Assembly: GCF_013408655.1 (NCBI RefSeq)
Contig: NZ_JACCBP010000001.1
Span: forward strand, 4,278,001-4,342,000
Direction: 5' to 3'
DNA from: Pigmentiphaga litoralis
GTDB taxonomy: Bacteria; Pseudomonadota; Gammaproteobacteria; Burkholderiales; Burkholderiaceae_B
DNA: 64,000 nt
A model generated the notes under the pieces. The model saw nothing but the letters and a program-made list of their open reading frames with translations. It was not told where the DNA came from and made no database searches. Made by a program: the position numbers and the translations under genes. How positions within the stretch are numbered: the first letter of the stretch is position 1; every line of letters starts with the position of its first letter. Positions 8,951 through 17,651 of the stretch are shown piece after piece.

Positions 8951-10489
8951 TCATCGTGGCTGTTCGCCCGGCCGGCGGTATTGCACCGCCTCGCTCAGAT
9001 GCACCGCGTTGATCTTGCGCGCGCCTGCGAGGTCGGCGACGGTTCGCGCCACCCGCAATACCCGGTGCGCCGATCGGGCCGACCAGTTCAGGTTGATCAT
9101 CGACTCTTTCCATAGTTCGCGTGCGGCGGGGTCGGTGGTGCAGTGGCGGTCGGTGCCGCTGGTGTCGAGCGTGGCGTTGCTGCCACCCTGCCGCTTTTCC
9201 TGGATGGCCAGAGCGGCCGCGACGCGCTCTGCGACGTCGGCGCTGCGCTGGCCAGCGGAGGCGTCGACCCAGGCTGCGCCGAGCGAGGGCACGTCGACCT
9301 GCATGTCGATGCGGTCCAGGATGGGACCGGAAATGCGGTTGCGATAGGCGACGACCTGATCAGGCGTGCACTGGCATTTGCGGGTCGCATGCCCGTGCCA
9401 GCCGCAGCGGCAGGGGTTCATGGCGGCAATCAGCTGGAAGCGTGCCGGGTATTCGGTGCGATGCCGTGCACGAGCGATGGCGACCTTGCCGGTTTCCAGG
9501 GGTTCGCGCAGGGCTTCAAGGGCCTGACGATTGAATTCGGGAAGCTCGTCCAGGAACAGGACGCCGTGGTGCGCGAGGCTGATTTCGCCGGGCTGGGGCC
9601 TCGAGCCGCCGCCGACCAGGGCCACCGAGGTGGTGGAGTGGTGAGGCGACCGGAAAGGGCGCGCGCCGTAGGGGGGCGCCTGGGTACGCGAGAGGCTGGC
9701 CAGCGCAGCGGCTTCGAGTGCGATGTGACCGGCCAGCGGCGGCAGCAGTCCGCCCAGGCGCTGCGCCAGCATGCTTTTGCCGGTGCCCGGTGCGCCGACC
9801 AGCAGCAGGCTATGGCCGCCGGCGGCGGCGACTTCCAGGGCGCGGCAGGCAGCGGTCTGGCCGCGGACGTCCGAGAGGCAGGGCGGGGCGGGCGCCTTGT
9901 CGACGCGTGCGGGTTTTGCCCGCGGCAGCACAGCCGTGCCGGCCAGATGCGAGACGACGTCGGCCAGTGTCGCGGCGCCCACGACGTGCAGGTCGGGCAC
10001 CCGCGCGGCTTCGGCGGCGCTGGCCGCGGGCATGATCAGTTCGGCGTCGGGCTGGCGCCGGGCGACGGCAAGAGCGATGGCCAGTGCGCCGGCGATCGGG
10101 ACCAGTGCGCCTGTTAACGAGAGTTCGCCTGCCATCACCAGTCGCGAGAGGCTTGACGCCATGGCTGCGGCGCGACGCCCGGGTGCCAGTTCAGGCAGGC
10201 CGATCTGGCCCGAGGCGAGCAGCACGCCGATGGCGATGGGCAGGTCGAAGCGGCCGGATTCCTTGGGCAGATCGGCCGGGGCGAGGTTGACGATGAGCCG
10301 GCCGGCAGGAAATTCGAAGCCGGCATTGGCGATGGCGGCGCGGACGCGTTCGCGGCTTTCGCGCACTTCGGTATCGGCGAGCCCGACGACGCTGAAGGCA
10401 GGCAGCCCGGCTGCCAGGTGAACCTCGACCCGCACGGCGGGTGCATCGAGGCCGGCGAGCGCGCAACTGGCGATAACGGAAAGTGTCAT
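8951..10489 (-). CDS. comM: YifB/ComM family Mg-chelatase-like AAA+ ATPase
   Basis: Protein of 512 residues, the usual family size. It has an N-terminal ChlI-like/Lon-like domain (residues 1-150, ending before the Walker region). The AAA+ core has Walker A GAPGTGKSMLAQ near residue 230, Walker B LFLDELPEFN, and a sensor region with the Cys-rich stretch NPCRCGWHG. The C-terminal Mg-chelatase helicase-type domain includes NLNWSARSAHRVLRVART. ComM homologues are branch-migration helicases in natural transformation. It is monocistronic here. Confidence 0.93.
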   Translation of the reverse strand: MTLSVIASCALAGLDAPAVRVEVHLAAGLPAFSVVGLADTEVRESRERVRAAIANAGFEFPAGRLIVNLAPADLPKESGRFDLPIAIGVLLASGQIGLPELAPGRRAAAMASSLSRLVMAGELSLTGALVPIAGALAIALAVARRQPDAELIMPAASAAEAARVPDLHVVGAATLADVVSHLAGTAVLPRAKPARVDKAPAPPCLSDVRGQTAACRALEVAAAGGHSLLLVGAPGTGKSMLAQRLGGLLPPLAGHIALEAAALASLSRTQAPPYGARPFRSPHHSTTSVALVGGGSRPQPGEISLAHHGVLFLDELPEFNRQALEALREPLETGKVAIARARHRTEYPARFQLIAAMNPCRCGWHGHATRKCQCTPDQVVAYRNRISGPILDRIDMQVDVPSLGAAWVDASAGQRSADVAERVAAALAIQEKRQGGSNATLDTSGTDRHCTTDPAARELWKESMINLNWSARSAHRVLRVARTVADLAGARKINAVHLSEAVQYRRPGEQPR

Positions 10490-10712
10490 GGAAACCTCAA
10501 GGCGAAGGCGGAAACGGTGAGCAGGGACGGCCCAGTATGGCGGGTCGGAAGTGCCTTGTGGGACCGACTGGGACGCTTCTGTCCAAGGCTATTTTTGCCC
10601 TGGTACGGCCGCCCGTTCATGCCGCAACGGACGTAATCTTGTTTGTCGCCAATGGCCTTGGCGGCGGGGTGCGCCGTACAGTCGAGGCGTGCGTGTTTAC
10701 CTGGAGGGCGAT

Positions 10713-11564
10713 GTGAGGTTCATGGATTTCAATTCGTGGCATGGCGTGTTTTCGACCGTGCTGGGCCTGGCGGTCATTACGCTGATCGGCGTGGGGATCC
10801 GTGTGCTGCTGATGCAGACGGTGCAGCAGCGGCGGGAGCGCATGAACCGGCAGATCAACGAGCGGCTGAAGACGCTGATCGCGGCGTATCGCACGCTGGG
10901 CGGATCGTTCACGGGGCGGTTGACGGTGGACCCGACGCACATGCGCGATATCCGGATGGCGGCTGTGCTGACGTCAAGGGATGCGAACGCTCCGGTTGCG
11001 CAATCGGTTGGCGAGACTGCCGCCGGCGCGGCGTCCGATGATGCGGTCGATGGTGCGGCCGATGATGCGTCCGCTGGCATGCGCGTTGATGTGTCCCGGG
11101 AAGTGGCCCCGGTGGCTCTTCCTGAAACGTCTCTGGAAGGCGCGCAGGACCCGCCGCCCTACAGTTCCGAGCGGTCCCGCCGGACACGCGATGCCGTCGA
11201 GGCGGCGCTGTCCGACATCATGCTGCTGGGCACCGTGGACCAGGTGCGCATGGCCGCCAAGGCAGCGAGTGAGCTCGCGTCCGGCCAGCCGATCCACACG
11301 GCGGAGCTTGTTGTGTCGTTGCGGGACTTCGTTCGCACGGCGCTGGACCTGGGCCCGATTCCCGATGACGTCGTCATTCCCTTCCAGGGCCCGACGCGCG
11401 TTCAAGGCGGGGGCGCCGGCCGCGCGAAAGGCGAGGGCGGGGGCGGTGGAAATCGGGGTGGCGGCGCTGGCGGTGGCGGCGGTGGTGGGGCCGGCGGTGG
11501 CGGCGGGGCAGGTCTCGGCATGGGCCTGGGCATGAGCCGCCACGATGCCGACTCGAGCAGCTGA
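10713..11564 (+). CDS. membrane-anchored protein of unknown function with glycine-rich tail
   Basis: About 283 residues. A single membrane segment near residues 10-32 (FSTVLGLAVITLIGVGIRVL) is followed by an amphipathic, charged region QQRRERMNRQINERLKTL. A middle region with many Ala/Asp residues leads to a folded-looking domain (about residues 155-225, with DAVEAALSDIMLLGTVDQVR). The last ~50 residues are almost pure Gly with a few Ala/Arg. I chose the GTG start because GGAGG lies 5 bp before it; the Met three codons later is the alternative. I do not recognise the family well enough to give a function. Confidence 0.65.
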   Translation: MRFMDFNSWHGVFSTVLGLAVITLIGVGIRVLLMQTVQQRRERMNRQINERLKTLIAAYRTLGGSFTGRLTVDPTHMRDIRMAAVLTSRDANAPVAQSVGETAAGAASDDAVDGAADDASAGMRVDVSREVAPVALPETSLEGAQDPPPYSSERSRRTRDAVEAALSDIMLLGTVDQVRMAAKAASELASGQPIHTAELVVSLRDFVRTALDLGPIPDDVVIPFQGPTRVQGGGAGRAKGEGGGGGNRGGGAGGGGGGGAGGGGGAGLGMGLGMSRHDADSSS

Positions 11565-11591
11565 TCTGACCCATGGCGCTAGGGGATGCCG

Positions 11592-11720
11592 CCGTCACCC
11601 GCGAAACGGTCACTCCTGGCACCGATGACCCCGGCGGATCGGTGACCCCTGCGGATCGGTCACCCCTATGCACTGGCCACCCCCGCGCACCGGTCACCCT
11701 GCGCGCCCGTTGCCACCCCG
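11592..11720. repeat. degenerate 16-17-bp tandem repeat
   Basis: About seven imperfect copies of a unit close to CGGTCACCCCTGCGGAT sit head to tail between the 3' ends of two convergent genes. Clear units begin at about 11607, 11623, 11640, 11657, 11673 and 11690. The copies differ by several bases. I see no gene here and no T-rich terminator. Confidence 0.6.
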
Positions 11721-11725
11721 CCCCT

Positions 11726-12682
11726 TCAGTCGCCAGCCGCTTTCGCCCGCCATGGCGCCACGGGCTTGAACGCCTTCCGCAGCGCTTCGATGAACAAGGA
11801 CGCGCGCCGGGTGGCGACGCGCGATTGCGGGACCAGGGCGACGACGTCGGCGTCGGGCATCCGGTACTTGGGCAACACTTGCACGAGTCGGCCCGCGGCC
11901 AGATCCGCCGCGACGTCCCATTCGGACCGCGCCATGATGCCCTTGCCGGCGGCGCACCACGCGCGGATGACGCTGCCGTCGTTGCTTTCCATGGCGGCAT
12001 GCACACGGACCGTGTGGGAGGGACGGGCGCCGCGGCGGGCAGTCTTGTCGGCGAAACGCCAGAGGGAGACGTCTTCGCTGTTTTCTCGCAGCACGAGGCA
12101 GCTGTGGTCTGCAAGGTCGGCCGGCACTGCGGGCGGCGCGACGCGCGACAGGTAGCGCGGGGCGGCGCAGACGATGCGGCGGTTGGGGGCGATGGGGTGG
12201 GCGATCCAGCGGGAATCGGGCAGGTCGCCGATGCTGACGAGGACGTCAAAGGCGTCGCGGCCGTGGGGGGCCTGCTGCGCAAGGTCAAGATTATCCGACA
12301 GGACCAGTTGCACTTCGACGCCCGGATGGGCGGTATGGAAGTCGGCGAGGAGCGGCGCCAGGTAGCGTCGCCCGAAGCCCAGTGGGCCGTGCACCTTGAG
12401 CTTGCCTGCGACGACTTGCGTGCGTTCGTGCAGGGCTTCTTCCAGCCGGCGCATCTGGTCGAGGACACCGGATGCATGTTGTGCGAGCAGGTGCCCTTCA
12501 TGCGTGAGCTGCAGCCGGCGGGTGGTGCGCTGAACGAGCCGCACACCCACTCTTGCTTCGAGCTGGTGCAGCCGTTTCGTGATCGCGGGCGGGGTGACGT
12601 TGTCTTCGCGCGCCAGGGCGGCCAGGCTGCCGAGGCGGTCCAGGCTCAGGATGAAACGCAGGTCGTCGATGTCGAGAGTCAT
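11726..12682 (-). CDS. LysR family transcriptional regulator
   Basis: Regulator of 318 residues. The HTH lies in residues 8-65, with LAALAREDNVTPPAITKRLH and ARVGVRLVQRTTRRL. A LysR substrate-binding domain follows, with KLKVHGPLGFGRRYLAPLLA. The ligand is unknown. A perfect inverted repeat lies 56 bp upstream of its start, in the divergent gap to the HAD hydrolase gene, making that gene a candidate target. Confidence 0.9.
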   Translation of the reverse strand: MTLDIDDLRFILSLDRLGSLAALAREDNVTPPAITKRLHQLEARVGVRLVQRTTRRLQLTHEGHLLAQHASGVLDQMRRLEEALHERTQVVAGKLKVHGPLGFGRRYLAPLLADFHTAHPGVEVQLVLSDNLDLAQQAPHGRDAFDVLVSIGDLPDSRWIAHPIAPNRRIVCAAPRYLSRVAPPAVPADLADHSCLVLRENSEDVSLWRFADKTARRGARPSHTVRVHAAMESNDGSVIRAWCAAGKGIMARSEWDVAADLAAGRLVQVLPKYRMPDADVVALVPQSRVATRRASLFIEALRKAFKPVAPWRAKAAGD

Positions 12683-12737
12683 GGCGTGGAACCTGGAGTG
12701 ACTTCAGGCCATCATGGGTTGGCTGGCCCTGGCCATT

Positions 12738-12755
12738 ATTCACCTAAAGGTGAAT
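12738..12755. promoter_or_regulatory. 18-bp perfect palindrome, probable LysR operator
   Basis: ATTCACCT-AA-AGGTGAAT lies in the 247-bp divergent region between the LysR gene and the HAD hydrolase gene. Perfect 8-bp arms with a 2-bp centre, close to the LysR start, fit an autoregulatory operator. Binding is inferred. Confidence 0.55.
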
Positions 12756-12929
12756 GAACAAGTAACGCAGCATTAACCGCAGGATAGCCCGGCATGCCTA
12801 CACTTTGTTCGCGTGCTGCGGTTCTGTTGTTGCACGCTGCCTGACTGCACCACCCGCCACGCCCATCTGCGTCCGGCATTGCTCGACCACGCCTCCACCA
12901 CGCCTCCACGCACTCCTGAAGGTACCGCC

Positions 12930-13562
12930 ATGACCCGCCACTACGACATTGTTCTGTTCGACCTGCTGACCGCGCTTCTGGATTCCTGGACTGTCTGGAA
13001 CGATGTGGCCGGGACCGAGGCCCAAGGCCGCGCCTGGCGCGCCGCTTATCTGAAGCGCACTTACGCCTGCGGAGCTTATCGGCCGTACGAGACCCTGGTG
13101 CGCGAGGCGGCGGGGGAAACCGGGTTGAGTGCCGCGCACGCCGACGCCCTGGATGCGCGCTGGTCCGAACTGCAGCCCTGGGATGGCGTGGCCGAGGCGC
13201 TGGCGTCGCTGCGCAAGACGCATCGCCTGGGGGTGGTGACCAATTGCTCTGAACGGCTTGGCCACCTGGCGGCTGACCGCCTGGGTGTGCCGCTCGACGT
13301 GGTGGTGACATCGGAGCGCGCCGGCTTCTACAAACCGGATCCGCGGCCCTATCAGCTGGCGCTGGATGAGCTGGGCGCAACGCCTTCCAACACCTTGTTC
13401 GTGGCGGGGTCGGGCTTTGACCTGTTCGGCACGCAGGCCGTCGGCATGGACACGTACTGGCACAACCGGGTCGGCCTGGCCCGCCCGGAAGGCGCGCCGA
13501 CCGCCCTGGAGGAATCGCCGACGTTGGACGGCCTGGTCGCACTGGCGAATCGGGCCGCCTGA
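12930..13562 (+). CDS. HAD superfamily hydrolase, 2-haloacid dehalogenase-like
   Basis: About 210 residues. HAD motif I is FDLLTALLDSW, with the nucleophile Asp but no second Asp at +2, as in L-2-haloacid dehalogenases rather than phosphatases. Motif II is VVTNCSER, the motif III Lys is in FYKPDPRPYQLAL and motif IV is GSGFDLFGTQAVGM. The final Trp/Asn block (TYWHNR) also fits the dehalogenase subgroup. A GAAGG lies 7 bp before the ATG. The stop codon TGA is shared with the first unit of a 40-bp tandem repeat. The substrate is not proven. Confidence 0.82.
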   Translation: MTRHYDIVLFDLLTALLDSWTVWNDVAGTEAQGRAWRAAYLKRTYACGAYRPYETLVREAAGETGLSAAHADALDARWSELQPWDGVAEALASLRKTHRLGVVTNCSERLGHLAADRLGVPLDVVVTSERAGFYKPDPRPYQLALDELGATPSNTLFVAGSGFDLFGTQAVGMDTYWHNRVGLARPEGAPTALEESPTLDGLVALANRAA

Positions 13563-13760
13563 CCAACGCAGCACCGCGCTGGTCCGACGCCGGGCCGCAT
13601 GACTGACGCAGCACCGTGCTGGTCCGACGCCGGGCCGCCTGACTGACGCAGCACCGTGCTTGTCCGACTCCAGGCAGCCTGACCAACGCAGCACCGTGCT
13701 TGTCCGACTCCAGGCAGCCTGACTGACGCAGCACCGCGCTTGTCCGCCGCCGCCCCGCCA
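13561..13760. repeat. 40-bp tandem repeat, five units
   Basis: Five head-to-tail units of exactly 40 bp start at 13561, 13601, 13641, 13681 and 13721. Each begins GACYRACGCAGCACCGYGCT. Two sub-types differ in the second half (GGTCCGACGCCGGGCCGC versus TGTCCGACTCCAGGCAGC); the fifth unit is degenerate at its end. The ten bases before unit 1 (CGGGCCGCCT, end of the HAD gene) match the tail of a unit, so the array seems to have expanded from the gene's 3' end. There are no spacers, so it is not CRISPR. Confidence 0.95.
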
Positions 13761-13844
13761 GCCGGCCTGTCGCCCACTCCGCATTCCGCATTCCACCGAC
13801 AACCTGCCTGCTTTCCGAATCCACGTCATCCCCCGGAGAATTCG

Positions 13845-14876
13845 ATGCGTTCACGTCCCTGCCTGCCGACTCTGCTCTTGCCCGCTCCCCTGCTGCGCAT
13901 CGGGTTGACGGTGGCAACGATCCTGTCTGCTGCCGCGCTGCCCGCTCAGGCGCAGCAGCCGGCGGGCACCTTTCCCACCCGGCCCATCACGCTGATCATG
14001 CCGTTCCCGGCGGGCGGCCCCAGCGACGCGCTTGGGCGTGCCGTGGGCGCGAAGATGGCATCCACGTTGGGCGTGCCGGTGGTTGTGGAAAACGTGGGCG
14101 GGGTGGGCGGCTCGGTCGGTTTGCAGAAGCTGGCCCGTGCGCCGGCCGACGGGTACACGATCGGCTTCGGCACCATCGGCACGCATGCCGCGAACATGAT
14201 CCTGTATCGCAAGCCGATGTATGACGCTGTCAACGATCATGTGCCGCTGGGCCTGGTCGGGTCGGCGCCGCTGTTGCTGCTGGTGAAGAAGGACCTGCCG
14301 GTTGCCGACTTTCCGCAGTTCGTCGCTCACCTGAAGACCCATAAGGCGACGATGTCGTATGGCAGCGCGGGCGTCGGATCGATTGCGCATCTGGCTTGCC
14401 TGATGATGTTGAGCGAGCTCGACATCGATGTGATGCACGTGCCGTATAAAGGCGTGGCGCCGGCAATGACCGGGCTGATGGGGGGCGAAACGGATTTCAT
14501 GTGCGACCAGACCACGACAGCGCTGGCGCAGCTGGAAGGTGGCCGCATCAAGGCGGTGGCGACGCTGACGCGGGACCCGGTGATCGGCTTGCCGAAGGTG
14601 GCGCCGGCGCAGGCCAGCGGCCTGGTCAAGCTGGATGTACGCTCGTGGAACGGGTTGTTTGCGCCGCGCGGCACGCCGCCCGCGATCGTGACCGCGTTGA
14701 ACGGCGCGATCCTGAAGGCGCTGGCCGATCCGGACCTGACCCGCCAGATGGGGGCAGTGGGCGTGACTTTTCCGGATCCCGCCACCAACACGCCGGCGAA
14801 CCTGGCCGAGGTGGTGCGGACCGAGATCGCCCGCCTGCGCCCGATCCTGCTTGCGAAGAACGTGCACATCGACTGA
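13845..14876 (+). CDS. Bug family (TctC-like) periplasmic substrate-binding protein
   Basis: About 343 residues. A signal peptide ends at AAALPAQAQQ (about residue 35). The Bug signature starts the mature chain: FPTRPITLIMPFPAGGPSD and ENVGGVGGSVG. The ligand-binding Asp loop and the motif DVMHVPYKG are also present. Bug proteins bind carboxylates, amino acids or aromatic acids for TTT transporters; no tctA/tctB partner is nearby. An in-frame upstream extension runs through the tandem repeat and is not credible. GGAGA precedes the chosen ATG. It is likely co-transcribed with the PLP enzyme 54 bp downstream. Confidence 0.9.
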   Translation: MRSRPCLPTLLLPAPLLRIGLTVATILSAAALPAQAQQPAGTFPTRPITLIMPFPAGGPSDALGRAVGAKMASTLGVPVVVENVGGVGGSVGLQKLARAPADGYTIGFGTIGTHAANMILYRKPMYDAVNDHVPLGLVGSAPLLLLVKKDLPVADFPQFVAHLKTHKATMSYGSAGVGSIAHLACLMMLSELDIDVMHVPYKGVAPAMTGLMGGETDFMCDQTTTALAQLEGGRIKAVATLTRDPVIGLPKVAPAQASGLVKLDVRSWNGLFAPRGTPPAIVTALNGAILKALADPDLTRQMGAVGVTFPDPATNTPANLAEVVRTEIARLRPILLAKNVHID

Positions 14877-14930
14877 ACGCATCACCGCAGCCACAACAAC
14901 GACCGAGACACGCATTTCACGGAATTCATC

Positions 14931-16070
14931 ATGCACCTGCACGACCTTGAAACACCCGCCCTGATCCTTGACCGGACCAAAGTCGACCGCAACATCGCCC
15001 GCCTGCGTGACCGCCTGGCGGGCCTGGGCGTGTCCCTGCGCCCGCACGTCAAGACCAACAAATCCGCCGACGTGGCCCGCCGCATTGGCGAGCCGGGCAC
15101 GCCCATCACGGTGTCCACCCTGAAGGAAGCCGAATACTTTCTGCAGCATGGCTGGACCGACATCCTGTACGCCGTCGGCATTGCCGCCAACAAGTTTGCC
15201 CACGTGCAGCGCCTGATGCAGCAAGGCGCACAGATGACGGTGATCCTGGACAACGTGGCCAGCGCCCAGGCACTGGCCGCCTTCTGCAAGGACCAGAACC
15301 TGACCTTGCCGGTGTTGATCGAAATCGATTGCGACGGTCACCGATCGGGCCTGGTGCCGACCGCGCCGGAACTGTTGGACGTGGCCGCGCAATTGGGACG
15401 CGCCAAGCAAGACGGCGGAGCCTGGGTCGCCGGTGTGCTGACCCACGCGGGCGCATCCTACGACTGCGATTCGACGCAAGCCATCGTGGCCATGGCCGAG
15501 CAGGAACGGGCGGGCGCCGTGCTTGCCGCCCAGCGCCTGCGGGACGCCGGCTATGCCGCGCCGGTGGTCAGCGTGGGCAGTTCGCCAACGGCGCATTTTG
15601 CGAAGGCGCTGGATGGCGTGACGGAAGTGCGCGCCGGGGTATTCGTGTTCTTTGATCTGGTGATGAACGGGATCGAGGTCTGCACGATGGACGACATTGC
15701 CGTGTCGGTGCTGTGCACGGTGATCGGCCACCAGAAAGAGAAGGGCTGGATCATTACCGATGGCGGCTGGATGGCCCTGTCGCGGGATCGCGGTACGTCC
15801 AGACAGAAGACCGACCAGGGCTATGGCGTGGTGTGCGATGTGGATGGCCAGCCGTTGCAAGACCTGATCGTGGCGCAGGCCAATCAGGAGCACGGTGTGC
15901 TGGCCCACCGCAGTGGCGATCCGGCAAGGACGCCGATGCTGCCCGTGGGCACCCTGCTGCGCATTCTGCCGAACCACGCCTGCGCCACCGCCGCGCAGCA
16001 CCCGGCCTATCAGGTGGTTGCGGGCGGACAGGAAGTGGAGGCCACCTGGCCGCGCTTTTCCGGCTGGTAA
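14931..16070 (+). CDS. DSD1 family PLP enzyme (D-serine dehydratase / D-threonine aldolase-like)
   Basis: Fold-type III PLP enzyme of 379 residues. The N-terminal alanine-racemase-like barrel has the PLP lysine in RPHVKTNKS (Lys about 41). The C-terminal domain carries the metal-binding pair in LPNHACAT (His about 349, Cys about 351). As I recall the family, a His-x-Cys pair is found in D-serine and D-threo-3-hydroxyaspartate dehydratases, whereas D-threonine aldolases have His-x-Asp, so a dehydratase is favoured. A Bug binding protein precedes it and an Lrp gene converges 6 bp downstream. Confidence 0.82.
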   Translation: MHLHDLETPALILDRTKVDRNIARLRDRLAGLGVSLRPHVKTNKSADVARRIGEPGTPITVSTLKEAEYFLQHGWTDILYAVGIAANKFAHVQRLMQQGAQMTVILDNVASAQALAAFCKDQNLTLPVLIEIDCDGHRSGLVPTAPELLDVAAQLGRAKQDGGAWVAGVLTHAGASYDCDSTQAIVAMAEQERAGAVLAAQRLRDAGYAAPVVSVGSSPTAHFAKALDGVTEVRAGVFVFFDLVMNGIEVCTMDDIAVSVLCTVIGHQKEKGWIITDGGWMALSRDRGTSRQKTDQGYGVVCDVDGQPLQDLIVAQANQEHGVLAHRSGDPARTPMLPVGTLLRILPNHACATAAQHPAYQVVAGGQEVEATWPRFSGW

Positions 16071-16076
16071 TCGCTT

Positions 16077-16568
16077 CTAGCGGGCCCCTGGCAGCGGCAG
16101 CCGGCTGGAAAACTTCACTTCCCGCAATGACAGACTGGTGCGGATCGTTGCCACGTTCGGCAACGATCGCAGCACGGTGTCGATGAAGTCGCGCACGGAA
16201 TCCAGATCTTCGGCCACCACGGTCATGACGAAATCGGCTTCCCCCGTCACCCGGTGGCAGGTCAGCACTTCTTCGGACGCTTCCACCAGCTTTTCCAGGC
16301 TCGCGAACGCCTCTGCCGTGTGCGGCGAGAAGTTCAGGCTGATGAAGGCCAGTTCCCCCAATCCCAGTTTGCGGCGATCCAGCATGGCCTGGTAGCTCTG
16401 GATGTAGCCTTCGCTTTCCAGCTTGCGCAGCCGGTGCCAGCAGGGGGTCTCGCTCAACGCCACGCGCTGCGCCAGTTTGGCGTTGGACAGCCGCCCGTCG
16501 TCCTGCAAATGGCGCAGGATCTGGACATCGGTTTCGTCCAGGGTTTCGGATGGAGCATTCTTCTTCAT
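16077..16568 (-). CDS. Lrp/AsnC family transcriptional regulator
   Basis: Regulator of 163 residues. The N-terminal HTH is at residues 10-60, with DDGRLSNAKLAQRVALSETP. The C-terminal RAM/AsnC ligand domain includes LTCHRVTGEADFVMTVVAED. Such proteins sense amino acids and control their metabolism. It is divergent from the acetaldehyde dehydrogenase/aldolase operon and convergent with the PLP enzyme gene. Both may be targets; two dyads lie in the divergent gap. Confidence 0.92.
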   Translation of the reverse strand: MKKNAPSETLDETDVQILRHLQDDGRLSNAKLAQRVALSETPCWHRLRKLESEGYIQSYQAMLDRRKLGLGELAFISLNFSPHTAEAFASLEKLVEASEEVLTCHRVTGEADFVMTVVAEDLDSVRDFIDTVLRSLPNVATIRTSLSLREVKFSSRLPLPGAR

Positions 16569-16580
16569 GAAAAGCCACCA

Positions 16581-16623
16581 GCAGAGGATTCTTCTGCCGA
16601 TTATCGTTTTTCTCTATGAAAAA
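16581..16623. promoter_or_regulatory. two dyads in the Lrp/mhpF divergent gap
   Basis: GCAGAGGATTCTTCTGC at 16581-16597 is a near-perfect 17-bp dyad. TTTTTC-N5-GAAAAA at 16607-16623 is a second dyad 9 bp further on. Lrp/AsnC proteins usually bind multiple spaced dyads of about this size with AT-rich centres. Assignment to this Lrp protein is inference. Confidence 0.45.
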
Positions 16624-16691
16624 GCAAGGTTATTTCGGTGCATTTGCAAGATACTACTGATTGAAGCACCACCTAAAACCAGGAGCGACTC

Positions 16692-17642
16692 ATGGGTCGG
16701 CAGGAAGACAACAAGCAGAAAGTGGCGATCATCGGTTCGGGCAATATTGGCACCGACCTGATGATCAAGATCTTGCGGCACGGCAAGTATCTGGAGATGG
16801 GCGCGATGGTCGGGATCGATCCCGCGTCGGACGGCCTGGCTCGCGCCGAGCGCATGGGCGTGCCGATCACGGCGGGCGGCATCGACGGCCTGCTGGCCAT
16901 GCCCAACTTCAACGAGATCCGCATCGTGTTCGACGCGACCTCGGCCGGCGCCCACAAGCGCCACAACGAATTGCTGCAGGCCAAGGGCGTGCAGGTGATC
17001 GACCTGACGCCGGCGGCTATCGGCCCGTATGTCATCCCGGCGATCAACCTGGACGAGCACCTGGACGCACCCAACATCAACATGGTCACGTGCGGTGGCC
17101 AGGCCACGATCCCGATGGTGGCCGCGGTGTCGCGCGTCGCCAAGGTGCATTACGCCGAGATCATTGCGTCGATCGCCAGCAAGTCGGCGGGCCCAGGCAC
17201 GCGCGCCAACATCGACGAGTTCACCGAGACCACGTCCAAGGCAATTGAAGTGATCGGCGGCGCCGCGCGCGGCAAGGCGATCATCGTGCTGAACCCGGCC
17301 GAACCGCCGCTGATCATGCGCGACACGGTGTTCACCCTGTCCGAAGTCGCCAACCGCGCGGCTATCGAAGACAGCATCGCCAAGATGGCCGAAGCCGTGC
17401 AGCAGTACGTGCCGGGCTACCGCCTGAAGCAGCGCGTGCAGTTCGACGAATACGGCGCGGACAACCCGCTGAACGTGCCGGGCCTGGGCAAGCTGACCGG
17501 GCTGAAGACGTCCGTTTTCCTGGAAGTGGAGGGCGCCGCCCACTACCTGCCCGCGTATGCCGGCAACCTGGACATCATGACCTCGGCCGCGCTGGCGTGC
17601 GCCGAGCGGTTTGCGCAAACCCGCCTCGTGGCGCAGGCCTAA
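16692..17642 (+). CDS. mhpF: acetaldehyde dehydrogenase (acetylating), MhpF/DmpF family
   Basis: Converts acetaldehyde + CoA + NAD+ to acetyl-CoA. About 316 residues, as expected. The NAD-binding motif is [14 protein letters not shown] at residues 11-24, and the catalytic Cys (about 134) is in [13 protein letters not shown]. It forms a substrate-channelling complex with the aldolase encoded 9 bp downstream. AGGAGCG lies just before the ATG. No hydratase (MhpD) or ring-cleavage gene accompanies the pair, and the nearest regulator is Lrp-type rather than MhpR/DmpR. Confidence 0.95.
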   Translation: MGRQEDNKQKVAIIGSGNIGTDLMIKILRHGKYLEMGAMVGIDPASDGLARAERMGVPITAGGIDGLLAMPNFNEIRIVFDATSAGAHKRHNELLQAKGVQVIDLTPAAIGPYVIPAINLDEHLDAPNINMVTCGGQATIPMVAAVSRVAKVHYAEIIASIASKSAGPGTRANIDEFTETTSKAIEVIGGAARGKAIIVLNPAEPPLIMRDTVFTLSEVANRAAIEDSIAKMAEAVQQYVPGYRLKQRVQFDEYGADNPLNVPGLGKLTGLKTSVFLEVEGAAHYLPAYAGNLDIMTSAALACAERFAQTRLVAQA

Positions 17643-17651
17643 GGATTCACC

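Noticed and set aside
13561-13760. CRISPR array
   Set aside because: The 40-bp units are contiguous with no spacers and no cas genes are nearby.
13740-13844. N-terminal extension of the Bug protein into the tandem repeat
   Set aside because: The added residues are not signal-like, whereas the ATG at 13845 has GGAGA upstream and begins a normal signal peptide.
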